From: Polaromonas sp.
GTDB taxonomy: Bacteria; Pseudomonadota; Gammaproteobacteria; Burkholderiales; Burkholderiaceae_C
Assembly (NCBI GenBank): GCA_026786065.1
Contig: JAJAYS010000375.1
Coordinates: 1-12,683, forward strand
Length of the DNA stretch: 12,683 nt
Direction of reading: 5' to 3'
Shown: in pieces, positions 6,929-12,683 of the stretch
How positions within the stretch are numbered: position 1 is the first letter of the stretch
How the letters are laid out: each line of letters opens with the position of its first letter
Program-made: the position numbers and the translations under genes
Notes under the pieces: generated by a model
What the model was told of the DNA's origin: nothing
Seen by the model: only the letters and a program-made list of their open reading frames with translations
The model's database searches: none

Positions 6929-7585
6929 TCACTCTTTCTCCGCACGCAGACTGTCCCGCAGCGCCTTGATCTGGTCGTGGTTATGCTGAACCCTGTCGCG
7001 CTGAATTTCAACCATGCTGCGAACTGACGCTGGCAGCGGCTGTCGGAGTGCCCTGCGATAACACGCCAGCGCCGCATCTTCGCCGCGCTCGCATTCGCCC
7101 AGCATCGCCTGGTCGCTGCGCCCGGCCAGCGCGCCACGCACCGACACCCAGCCGCGATGCAGCGCCTCACCAACGCTGCCACCGGCATCCGGCTTGCCGC
7201 CGATCTGGCGAATCTGCTCCTTCAGTTCGGCCGCGCCCGACGCGCAGTGCCGCGCGTGGCTAAACAGCAGGGTTTTGAGATCGGGGGTCCTGGTGTGCTG
7301 GGCGCACTCCTTGTAGCCATGCTCACCATCGCAGCAGCATTCAAGCAAGTCGTTCAGCACATCGACCAGCTCATCTTCATCCAACTGCTCCTTGCCACCG
7401 TTTGAATGCAGCGGGTCTCTACGCCGTTCAACGATTTCGGGGTCGCCGTAGTTCAGGTCCGGCGCGGCCGGCAGCACGTCGCCGATGGCCGCGCCAGAGC
7501 CGGCACCGGCGGGCGACGGCGCGGCCGTGCTGGGTGCGGCGGCGTCCGCCATGCGGTCGGGGTTGAGCGGGTTTTCGAGGGCCAT
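6929..7585 (-). CDS. PA2169-family four-helix-bundle protein (DUF2383)
   Basis: A 218-residue protein. Residues about 70-215 carry the DUF2383 pattern: VDVLNDLLECCCDGEHGYKE, then LKTLLFSHARHCAS, ELKEQIRQIGGKPDAGGSV, LHRGWVSVRGAL, LGECERGEDAALACYRRAL, and QRDRVQHNHDQIKALRD. The family folds as a ferritin-like four-helix bundle; no reaction is established. Residues 1-65 are an Ala/Pro-rich extension, probably disordered. There are seven Cys, including a consecutive triplet at 83-85 where I expect only one in relatives. The ATG at 7585 was chosen because an excellent AAGGAG lies six bases upstream. The frame is open upstream to another ATG at 7765, but that stretch has no family resemblance. The gene is convergent with the small lipoprotein; their 156-base gap has no clear terminator. 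Confidence 0.88.
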   Translation of the reverse strand: MALENPLNPDRMADAAAPSTAAPSPAGAGSGAAIGDVLPAAPDLNYGDPEIVERRRDPLHSNGGKEQLDEDELVDVLNDLLECCCDGEHGYKECAQHTRTPDLKTLLFSHARHCASGAAELKEQIRQIGGKPDAGGSVGEALHRGWVSVRGALAGRSDQAMLGECERGEDAALACYRRALRQPLPASVRSMVEIQRDRVQHNHDQIKALRDSLRAEKE

Positions 7586-7591
7586 GCGGAT

Positions 7592-7597
7592 CTCCTT
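7592..7597 (-). promoter_or_regulatory. Ribosome binding site fixing the DUF2383 start
   Basis: AAGGAG on the minus strand is separated by six bases from the ATG at 7585. It decides between this start and the in-frame ATG 60 codons upstream. Confidence 0.85.
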
Positions 7598-7797
7598 GAT
7601 AAAACGGCGTGAGACTTCGAAGCCGGCGCTGGTAATAACGGGAACGGCAGGAAGCTCGACAGGGCGCGACAGCGCAGGCGCACCCATCACCTTAGGGCAG
7701 GCCGAATCGGCGATGGTCAGGCAAGCCCAAAGGCCGCTGTAGGATGACGCCGCGCTGCGCAGCATGGCCCGCCATTCCAGCCATTTTCTTAAGCAAT

Positions 7798-7850
7798 CTG
7801 GGCTAAAACCCAGTAAATTCGGGCGTTAGAAGCTACAAATTAGATAGCGC
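7798..7850 (-). repeat. Dispersed intergenic repeat, copy 1 (with hairpin end)
   Basis: Read on the minus strand it runs GCGCTAT, an AT-rich stretch, then CTAACGCCCGAATT (7829-7816) and a terminal CTGGG-TTTTAG-CCCAG hairpin (7798-7813). The 14-base core is identical to that of copy 2 near 11968. I recall repeats of this style as abundant between genes of Comamonadaceae; a function is not known to me. Confidence 0.7.
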
Positions 7851-7936
7851 CTGAGTGTCGCTCCGGCCATGGTGCAAGGCACCTGAGCCGTTTGGAAGCG
7901 GGTGCTGGGGGCCGGGAAGTGCCTAAGTGAACATCT

Positions 7937-7968
7937 GACCAAGTGACCAAGTGACCAAGTGACCGGGT
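7937..7968. repeat. 8-bp tandem repeat, four units
   Basis: GACCAAGT is repeated three times without interruption (7937-7960), and a fourth diverged unit, GACCGGGT, follows. It lies 41 bases past the stop of the DsbA-like gene, outside any coding region I accept. Such arrays can change length by replication slippage. Confidence 0.8.
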
Positions 7969-8008
7969 GGGACGTGCCGATGGGGCGAAGCAGCGATCTG
8001 CCCCTGGA

Positions 8009-8695
8009 TCAGCGCAGCGGCTGCGAGAGCATCTCGGCCGCGATCTGGCGCAGCGCGCGGGCGAACACCTCAGGCGGCTGGCCGCCCGAAATCAGATGCC
8101 GCTCGTTGACGATGACGGCGGGCACCGAATGGATGCCCTGGCCGGTATAGAACTGCTCGCGATCGCGTACCGCATCGGCGTACTCGTCACCGACCAGAAT
8201 GCCCTGGGCCCGCGCCGCATCCAGCCCCGCAGTGCGCACCACGGCAAGCAGCACCGCATGGTCGGCCGGGCTTTTGCCTTCGGTGAAGTAGGCGCTGAAT
8301 AGCGCTTCTTTGAGCGCACGCTGCGCTGGCGGGCCGACTTCACCGGCCCAGTGCAGCAGACGGTGCGCGTCGAAGGTGTTGTACACATGGTGACGGCCGC
8401 CGCCGGGCTCGTCGGGCCGGCTGAATGTGAATCCCAGCTCGGCGCCGCGCTCGCGGATGTTCTCGCGGTTCGCATCAGCCTGGGCCGGTGTGATGCCGTA
8501 TTTTTTGGTGATGTGCGCGGTGATTTCTTCGCCTTCCGGCGCCATGCCGGGGTTCAGCTCAAAGGGCTGGAAGTGCAGCTCGGCACGCAGCTCGGCGTGG
8601 GTCTGTGCCAGCGCCGCATCCAGCGCCTTCAGGCCGATGACGCACCAGGGGCAGGACACGTCGGAGACAAAATCGATTTTGAGGGTGGGCGTCAT
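8009..8695 (-). CDS. DsbA family (FrnE-like) oxidoreductase
   Basis: A 228-residue thioredoxin-fold protein. It begins directly with the first beta strand, LKIDFVSDVSCPWC, placing the redox motif CPWC at Cys15-Cys18, with a helical insertion (about 60-185) and the cis-proline loop HSVPAVIVNERH (Pro192). This arrangement is that of the FrnE/2-hydroxychromene-2-carboxylate isomerase-like branch of DsbA proteins. There is no signal peptide, so it is probably cytoplasmic, unlike classic DsbA. The ATG at 8695 places the fold's first strand at residue 5; an in-frame GTG 11 codons upstream is possible but adds nothing recognisable. The Shine-Dalgarno is weak (GAGAAAG). The gene is divergent from the CHR/ceramidase operon, with 131 bases between starts. 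Its substrate cannot be inferred; FrnE in Deinococcus is linked to oxidative stress. Confidence 0.92.
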   Translation of the reverse strand: MTPTLKIDFVSDVSCPWCVIGLKALDAALAQTHAELRAELHFQPFELNPGMAPEGEEITAHITKKYGITPAQADANRENIRERGAELGFTFSRPDEPGGGRHHVYNTFDAHRLLHWAGEVGPPAQRALKEALFSAYFTEGKSPADHAVLLAVVRTAGLDAARAQGILVGDEYADAVRDREQFYTGQGIHSVPAVIVNERHLISGGQPPEVFARALRQIAAEMLSQPLR

Positions 8696-8812
8696 GGGCT
8701 TTCTCGAAAGTGAGGGGGTTCGGATCACAGAAAGGCAGGGGCCGGACTTTGCCGATTGTGTGGCAAGCGCTGCGCCGGCGTGGCGCGGCGTGGCAGCAAA
8801 CTTGAGGGCGGG

Positions 8813-8818
8813 GATAAT
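8813..8818 (+). promoter_or_regulatory. -10 element next to the first CHR gene start (leaderless candidate)
   Basis: GATAAT within GGGATAATCC (8811-8820) ends eight bases before the ATG at 8827. A transcript starting the usual distance downstream would begin at or next to the ATG, and no Shine-Dalgarno is visible, which fits a leaderless mRNA. No good -35 was found. Confidence 0.45.
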
Positions 8819-8826
8819 CCAATTCC

Positions 8827-9402
8827 ATGCCTCTCCCGCCCGCCGACGGCCGCCCGCAACCGAAGTCGCTGGGCGATCTTTTTGTCTCTTTCACGGTGCT
8901 CGCGCTGCAGGGTTTCGGCGGCGTGCTGGCCGTCGTGCAACGCGAACTGGTCGAGAAAAAACGCTGGCTGACGCGCGACGAGTTCATCGAGGACTGGGCG
9001 GTGGCGCAAATCATGCCCGGCCCGAATGTCGTCAATCTGTGCCTGATCGTCGGCGGTCGCCATTTCGGACTGAAAGGCGCGATGGCGGCCCTCGCCGGGC
9101 TCATCACAGTGCCCCTGCTGCTGCTGCTGTTGCTGGTCATGCTCTATACCCAGGTCGCCGACCAGCCGGCTGTGGCCGGTGCGTTGCGCGGCATTGGCGC
9201 GGTGACCGCCGGCCTGATCGGCGCGACCGGGCTGAAGCTGGCCGGTGCGCTGAAGACCAACGTCATGGGGGTCGGGGTTTGCGCTGCACTCGGCGCGGCG
9301 GCTTTTTTCGCCATCGGCGTGCTGCGGGTGCCGCTGGTGTATGTGATCTTCGGGCTGGGCGGCGTGGCTGGCGCCCTTGCCTTCAGGAAGCTGCGCGCAT
9401 GA
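8827..9402 (+). CDS. Chromate transporter family protein, N-terminal half (short-chain CHR)
   Basis: A 191-residue membrane protein of one CHR domain. Family text includes GFGGVLAVVQRELVEKKRWLTRDEF (about 29-53, in two adjoining blocks), and AQIMPGPNVVNL (60-71) with the signature Pro-Gly-Pro at 64-66, followed by GLKGAMAALAGLITVP and several hydrophobic segments between about 80 and 188. Full-length ChrA fuses two such domains, whereas short-chain CHR proteins are encoded as pairs that work together, as in Bacillus subtilis. The next gene is the partner half; its ATG overlaps this stop as ATGA. The pair is predicted to export chromate, or another oxyanion, by proton-linked transport at the inner membrane. 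The substrate is not proven by sequence, so I give no symbol. Confidence 0.92.
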   Translation: MPLPPADGRPQPKSLGDLFVSFTVLALQGFGGVLAVVQRELVEKKRWLTRDEFIEDWAVAQIMPGPNVVNLCLIVGGRHFGLKGAMAALAGLITVPLLLLLLLVMLYTQVADQPAVAGALRGIGAVTAGLIGATGLKLAGALKTNVMGVGVCAALGAAAFFAIGVLRVPLVYVIFGLGGVAGALAFRKLRA

Positions 9403-10007
9403 GCGATCTGCCCCTGACCGCGCTCGGTGCGCTCGGCTGGCGCGACTGGTTAGACATGCTGGTGCACTTCATGACGCTGTCGCTGCTGTCGGTGGGCGGC
9501 ACCATCAGCACCGCGCCCGACATGCACCGCTTTTTGGTGGACAAGCAGAACTGGCTGACCGACGCGCAGTTCAACGCGTCGATTGCGCTGGCCCAGGCCG
9601 CTCCGGGGCCGAACGTGCTGTGGGTCGCGCTGCTAGGCTGGCATGTCGGCATGAACTCGGGCGGCATGGGAAGCGCGCTGCTGGGCGTGCTAGTGGCGAT
9701 GGCCGGCATTCTCGTGCCCAGTTCCATCCTGACCTACTCGGCAGCGAAATGGGGTCAGCGCAACCGGGAGCTGCGCGCGGTGCGGGCCTTCAAACAGGGC
9801 ATGGCGCCCATCGTGGTGGCACTGATCTTGGCCACCGGTTGGGTCCTGACGCTGGCCAACAGCAGCAGCGCGGCTGCCGGCCCCTGGGGTGCCTGGCCGA
9901 TCTGGTTGCTCACCGGCGCCACTGCGCTGATCGTCTGGCGCACCCGCCTGCATTTGCTGTGGTTGCTGGGCGCCGGCGCGCTGCTGGGTGGCCTGGGCTG
10001 GATCTGA
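9399..10007 (+). CDS. Chromate transporter family protein, C-terminal half (short-chain CHR)
   Basis: A 202-residue membrane protein, the second CHR domain of the pair. Landmarks are SVGGTISTAPDMHRFLV (31-47), WLTDAQFNASIALAQAAPGP (52-71) with the PGP signature at 69-71, and hydrophobic segments to the C-terminus. The start is fixed by the ATGA overlap with the preceding stop (9399-9402), indicating translational coupling, and the family match begins soon after. The frame is open far upstream (to about 8427) across the antisense strand of the DsbA-like gene and through the first CHR gene; this is not coding. The two halves are expected to assemble as an antiparallel heterodimer, as known for paired CHR proteins. 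The stop TGA overlaps the ATG of the ceramidase-like gene. Confidence 0.92.
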   Translation: MSDLPLTALGALGWRDWLDMLVHFMTLSLLSVGGTISTAPDMHRFLVDKQNWLTDAQFNASIALAQAAPGPNVLWVALLGWHVGMNSGGMGSALLGVLVAMAGILVPSSILTYSAAKWGQRNRELRAVRAFKQGMAPIVVALILATGWVLTLANSSSAAAGPWGAWPIWLLTGATALIVWRTRLHLLWLLGAGALLGGLGWI

Positions 10008-10837
10008 TGGACTGGAGCGCCACGCTCGATGCCTACTGCGAGCGCCTGAATCCCGGCCTGTGGGCCGAGCCGTTCAATGCCCTGAGCAATCTGGCGTTTT
10101 GGCTGGCGGCGTGGGTGGTATGGCTGGCTTGGAGGCAACGGCGTGCGGCCGACTCGGCCTCAGGCGGCACTCCGCAGCGCGACATCGATGCGCTGCTGCT
10201 GATGCTGGCGGCGATTGGTGCGGGCAGTCTGGCTTTTCATAGCCTGGCCACGGCCTGGGCCCGCGCGCTGGACGTGCTGTTCATCGCGCTTTACCTTCAC
10301 TTCTACCTGGCGGTTTATGCGCGCCGTGCGCTGCGCCTGCGCTGGCGCTGGGCCTGGATCGGCATGCCGGCGTTCACGCTGCTGAGCCTGGGGCTGGCGC
10401 CGCTGTGGCGCGGCCTGGCCGAACTGTCGGGCGTTGCGCTGTCGGGCGAGGTACTGTCAGGCGCTGCGCTGCAGGCGGACGCCGATGCGGCCAGCCGCTA
10501 CGCTGCTGCCTGGACCGTGCTGCTGCTGCTGCTGGCACACAGCGCGTTCCGGCGTCTGCCTTCGGCAAAGCCGCTGGCGGCTGCAGCGGTCTGTTTTGCA
10601 CCCAGTCTGGTGCTGCGGCAGCTCGATCTGCCGCTGTGCGAAGTCTGGCCGTTGGGCACGCATTTCGCCTGGCATCTACTCAATGCGGCGACGCTGGGTT
10701 TGACCACCCTGGCCATATTGCGGCTGGCAGACAGCGCGGCTGGCGCTCAGGAGGCCGCCGGCGCTGACGGCGCCGAGCGGGCCGCAGTTGTTAACGCGGA
10801 TTCTCGAAAAACAGGTAGTTCGAGCCGAAGTCGCTGA
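10007..10837 (+). CDS. Ceramidase-like CREST-superfamily membrane hydrolase
   Basis: A 276-residue protein with about seven hydrophobic segments. It matches the alkaline ceramidase/CREST pattern: YCERLNPGLWAEPFNALSNL (10-29), GAGSLAFHSLATAWARALDVL (71-91, split by the Ser/His/Asp residues), and LGTHFAWHL (216-224). Ser74, His78, Asp89, His219 and His223 have the same spacing as the zinc and catalytic residues of human ACER3 as I recall them (S77, H81, D92, H217, H221), so a zinc amide hydrolase site looks intact. Of the ACER3 calcium site, Glu12 and Glu21 appear kept and others replaced. The substrate is unknown; a bacterial lipid amide is possible. The start is fixed by the TGATG overlap with the second CHR gene. 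The last 34 residues are polar and end antisense to the convergent lipoprotein gene (47-base overlap). Confidence 0.85.
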   Translation: MDWSATLDAYCERLNPGLWAEPFNALSNLAFWLAAWVVWLAWRQRRAADSASGGTPQRDIDALLLMLAAIGAGSLAFHSLATAWARALDVLFIALYLHFYLAVYARRALRLRWRWAWIGMPAFTLLSLGLAPLWRGLAELSGVALSGEVLSGAALQADADAASRYAAAWTVLLLLLAHSAFRRLPSAKPLAAAAVCFAPSLVLRQLDLPLCEVWPLGTHFAWHLLNAATLGLTTLAILRLADSAAGAQEAAGADGAERAAVVNADSRKTGSSSRSR

Positions 10838-11144
10838 CCTCGAAATAGACTTTTTTCTCTCCCGGGTCGGCGATGAAGTTGAGGTTCTCGTCGAGCACGC
10901 CGTAGCCGAAACGGTAAGGCCTGGGCTTGCCGTCGTCGGTGCCGAGCGCGGTGCTCATCTTGTCGATTTTCAGAAAGCGCCGGACCAGCTTGTCGCCGGC
11001 GTAAACCTCCAGAACACCGTTGGTGCCGGTCCAGTTCTGGATGTCGCGGTTGATTTTGTTTTGCTGCTCCTGGGTGCAGGAGGCCAAGGCGAGCAGCGCA
11101 CCAGCGGCGAGCAGAACGGCGGTGGATCGGAAGGTGAGTTGCAT
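10791..11144 (-). CDS. Conserved-looking lipoprotein of unknown function
   Basis: A 117-residue protein. It has a clear lipoprotein signal: Arg6, a hydrophobic core (8-21) and the lipobox LASC with Cys23. The mature domain (about 30-117) contains NWTGTNGVLEVYAGDKLVRR, FLKIDKMSTALGTDDGKPR, YRFGYGVLDENLN and GEKKVYFEVSDFG, suggesting a small beta-rich domain. I do not recognise a named family. The ATG at 11144 is preferred because it begins the signal peptide; the open frame continues upstream into the 3' end of rlmB. The gap to rlmB is 28 bases on the same strand, so co-transcription is likely. Its 3' end overlaps the convergent ceramidase-like gene by 47 bases. Confidence 0.85.
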   Translation of the reverse strand: MQLTFRSTAVLLAAGALLALASCTQEQQNKINRDIQNWTGTNGVLEVYAGDKLVRRFLKIDKMSTALGTDDGKPRPYRFGYGVLDENLNFIADPGEKKVYFEVSDFGSNYLFFENPR

Positions 11145-11172
11145 CGCTGGGCTTTCAGTAAATAAAGTCGAT

Positions 11173-11922
11173 TCAGGCGCGGCGCTGGCGCAGCGCCTCA
11201 TACAAACAGACGCCGCTGGCGACCGAGACATTCAGGCTTTCGACCGCGCCCTGCATCGGAATCGACACCAGCGCATCGCAGGTTTTGCGGGTGAGCTGGC
11301 GCATGCCGTCGCCTTCGGCGCCCAGCACCAGTGCCACCGGGCCGGTCAGGCTCACGTCGTAAATCGTTTGCCGCGCGTCGTCTGCGGTGCCGACGCACCA
11401 GATGCTGCGCTCCTTCAACTCGCCAAGCGTGCGGGCCAGATTGGTCACCATGAAGTAGGGCATGGTTTCGGCTGCACCGCTGGCGACCTTGGCCACGGTG
11501 GCGCTGATGCCGGCGGCATGGTCTTTCGGGGCGATCACCGCATGCGCTCCCGCGCCGTCGGCAACGCGCAGGCAGGCGCCCAGGTTGTGCGGGTCGGTCA
11601 CGCTGTCGAGCACCAGCAGCAAGGGCTGCGCAACGCCGGCGGCTTCGAGCTGTTCGAGCAGTTCGTCGAGCGAGCGAACCTGCGCGATCGCATTGACGCG
11701 GGCCACGACGCCCTGATGCCCGTGGCTGCCGCACATTTTGGCGAGACGCACGCCGTCGGACTCGATCAGCCGGGCACCGAACTCGGTCGCCCGCTGCAAG
11801 AACTGCCGCATGCGGGCGTCGCGGCGGCTGGCCTCGAAGTAGATTTCAATGACCGACTGCGGCGCCGTTTTCAGGCGAACGCCCACCGCATGAAAGCCGA
11901 ACAGGACCTGTGAAGAAGGCAT
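11173..11922 (-). CDS. rlmB: 23S rRNA (guanosine-2251-2'-O)-methyltransferase RlmB
   Basis: A 249-residue SpoU/TrmH (SPOUT) methyltransferase that adds a 2'-O-methyl group to G2251 in the 23S rRNA P-loop using SAM. An N-terminal RNA-binding substrate domain (about 1-80) starts at [12 protein letters not shown]. The knotted catalytic domain carries motif 1, [20 protein letters not shown] (106-125), with Asn113 and Arg119; motif 2, [12 protein letters not shown] (199-210); and motif 3, [17 protein letters not shown] (221-237), with Glu228 and Asn231. Length and motifs are typical. The ATG at 11922 fits the family N-terminus. There is no Shine-Dalgarno, but GGGATAATCC sits directly upstream, so the message may be leaderless. 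The gene lies 28 bases upstream of the lipoprotein and 74 bases downstream of the ABC ATPase gene. Confidence 0.95.
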   Translation of the reverse strand: MPSSQVLFGFHAVGVRLKTAPQSVIEIYFEASRRDARMRQFLQRATEFGARLIESDGVRLAKMCGSHGHQGVVARVNAIAQVRSLDELLEQLEAAGVAQPLLLVLDSVTDPHNLGACLRVADGAGAHAVIAPKDHAAGISATVAKVASGAAETMPYFMVTNLARTLGELKERSIWCVGTADDARQTIYDVSLTGPVALVLGAEGDGMRQLTRKTCDALVSIPMQGAVESLNVSVASGVCLYEALRQRRA

Positions 11923-11928
11923 CGCCGG

Positions 11929-11934
11929 ATTATC
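11929..11934 (-). promoter_or_regulatory. -10 element next to the rlmB start (leaderless candidate)
   Basis: On the minus strand GGGATAATCC (11936-11927) contains GATAAT, ending six bases before the rlmB ATG. The same 10-mer precedes the first CHR gene. No -35 with TTG was found at 16-18 bases, and no Shine-Dalgarno is present. Confidence 0.45.
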
Positions 11935-11946
11935 CCTGCGCGTTAG

Positions 11947-11993
11947 TCGCTATATTTTTAGGAGCTGCTAACGCCCGAATTCATTGGTAAAAA
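11947..11993 (+). repeat. Dispersed intergenic repeat, copy 2 (truncated)
   Basis: TCGCTAT, an AT-rich stretch, GGAGCTGCTAACGCCCGAATT, then TCATTGG. The 14 bases CTAACGCCCGAATT (11968-11981) are identical to the core of copy 1 at 7816-7829, which lies in the opposite orientation. The CTGGG/CCCAG hairpin end of copy 1 is not preserved. The copy fills most of the 74-base gap between the ABC ATPase gene and rlmB. Confidence 0.65.
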
Positions 11994-11996
11994 AGA

Positions 11997-12680
11997 CTAA
12001 TTATCTTCAATTTTTGAAATTTTCCCGGCTTCGATGGTGATGCGGCGCCGGCAGCGCAGGGCGATGGCCGGGTCGTGCGTTACCAGGACCAGTGTGGTGC
12101 CCAACTCGGCGTTTAGCTCGAACATCAGTTGCATGATGGTGCCGCCGGTCGCGAAATCGAGGCTGCCAGTCGGCTCGTCGGCCAGCAGCACCGCCGGCTG
12201 CACAACAAAGGCCCGCGCCAGCGCCACCCGCTGCTGCTCGCCACCGGACAGGACCTTTGGATAGTGGCCCAGGCGCTGCCCCAGGCCGACGCGCTTGAGC
12301 ATCTCGGTGGCCTGTGCGCGGGCGCCCTTGGTGCCGGCGAGTTCCAGCGGCAGCATGACGTTCTCCAAAGCGCTCAGGTTACCCAGCAGCTGGAAGCTCT
12401 GAAAGACGAAGCCCACCTTCTGTCCGCGCAGCGCCGCACGCTGGTCTTCATTCAGCGCGAACATGTCGCGCCCCGCCAGCCGGACCGTACCCTGCGTCGG
12501 GGTATCGAGGCCGGCAATGATGGACAGCAAGGTGCTTTTGCCCGAGCCCGACGCGCCGACGATGGCGGTGGATTCGCGCCGCTGCAGGGTGAAGTCGATG
12601 TCATGGAGAATGACCAGCGTGCCGGTGGAATCGGTGACTGAGCGGTTGACATGCTCAACCGCGATGATGGGATCGCTCAT
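11997..12680 (-). CDS. YbbA/LolD-like ABC transporter ATP-binding protein
   Basis: A 227-residue ATPase subunit. Walker A is GASGSGKST (42-50) with Lys48; the Q-loop Gln94 is in FVFQSFQ; the signature is LSGGEQQ (144-150); Walker B is VLLADEP (164-170) with catalytic Glu169; the D-loop is SLD (173-175); and the switch His202 is in VTHD. The GFVFQSFQL and LSGGEQQRVALARAF text places it in the MacB/LolD/YbbA group of ATPases that work with FtsX-like permeases and act on the cell envelope rather than as importers. The N-terminus (IIAVEHVNRSV, then an insertion before the first strand) and length resemble E. coli YbbA. The ATG at 12680 lies three bases from the window edge, so nothing can be said of its promoter. 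No permease gene follows; next comes a repeat and then rlmB. Confidence 0.92.
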   Translation of the reverse strand: MSDPIIAVEHVNRSVTDSTGTLVILHDIDFTLQRRESTAIVGASGSGKSTLLSIIAGLDTPTQGTVRLAGRDMFALNEDQRAALRGQKVGFVFQSFQLLGNLSALENVMLPLELAGTKGARAQATEMLKRVGLGQRLGHYPKVLSGGEQQRVALARAFVVQPAVLLADEPTGSLDFATGGTIMQLMFELNAELGTTLVLVTHDPAIALRCRRRITIEAGKISKIEDN

Positions 12681-12683
12681 GGG

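Larger units (their letters stand above)
7586..8008. other. Repeat-bearing non-coding gap upstream of the DUF2383 gene
   Basis: About 420 bases between the DUF2383 start and the stop of the DsbA-like gene. It holds one copy of the Comamonadaceae-type intergenic repeat (about 7798-7850) and an 8-bp tandem repeat (7937-7968). The minus-strand promoter of the DUF2383 gene must lie here, but I cannot point to convincing -35/-10 hexamers. No protein-like frame was recognised. Confidence 0.6.

Noticed and set aside
7586..7765. 60-codon N-terminal extension of the DUF2383 protein
   Set aside because: The extension has no family similarity, and a strong AAGGAG precedes the downstream ATG at 7585.
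7937..7968. CRISPR-like array
   Set aside because: The units are 8 bp and contiguous, with no spacers and no cas gene in the window.
8427..9398. In-frame upstream extension of the second CHR gene
   Set aside because: The extension runs antisense to the DsbA-like gene and in another frame through the first CHR gene. Family similarity begins only after the ATG at 9399, which has the ATGA overlap.

Overview
The window reads as a chromosomal segment of a GC-rich betaproteobacterium. The best guess is Burkholderiales, family Comamonadaceae (Polaromonas/Rhodoferax-like). This rests on the protein families present, on strong GC bias at third codon positions (which produces many false antisense frames), and on an intergenic repeat whose core, CTAACGCCCGAATT, I associate with that family. 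No tRNA, rRNA, CRISPR array, insertion sequence or phage gene is visible.

Left part (1-2590), minus strand: the 5' three quarters of ygiQ, a radical-SAM protein of the UPF0313 family. Its interdomain linker contains an in-frame pair of inverted REP-like repeats. A 416-base non-coding stretch follows, holding a degenerate 18-bp tandem repeat, and then a small CHRD-domain lipoprotein gene.

Centre (2591-6772), plus strand: a complete two-gene bacterial non-homologous end-joining unit. ku has an H1-like Lys/Ala-rich tail. It is followed after 25 bases by an 893-residue ligD with the domain order phosphoesterase, ligase, polymerase, and all catalytic residues I could check are present. The divergent region upstream of ku has a 15-bp direct repeat at exactly 20-bp spacing. 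A 65-residue lipoprotein follows ligD.

Right centre (6773-8826): two minus-strand genes, a DUF2383/PA2169-family four-helix-bundle protein with a Cys cluster and a DsbA/FrnE-like oxidoreductase. They are separated by a repeat-rich gap of about 420 bases.

Right part (8827-12683): a tightly overlapping plus-strand trio made of two half-size chromate-transporter (CHR) proteins and a ceramidase-like CREST membrane hydrolase, joined by ATGA and TGATG overlaps. The trio converges on a minus-strand group: an unrecognised lipoprotein, rlmB (23S rRNA Gm2251 methyltransferase) and a YbbA/LolD-like ABC ATPase without an adjacent permease. The first CHR gene and rlmB share the 10-mer GGGATAATCC just before the ATG, which suggests leaderless transcripts.

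Most of the content is ordinary chromosomal housekeeping and stress genes. I do not see an obviously new defence or mobile system. The more interesting points are the repeat captured inside ygiQ, the possible regulatory repeat in front of ku-ligD, the phased slippery A-tract in a ligD linker, the coupling of CHR genes to a CREST hydrolase, and the shared leaderless-promoter pattern.
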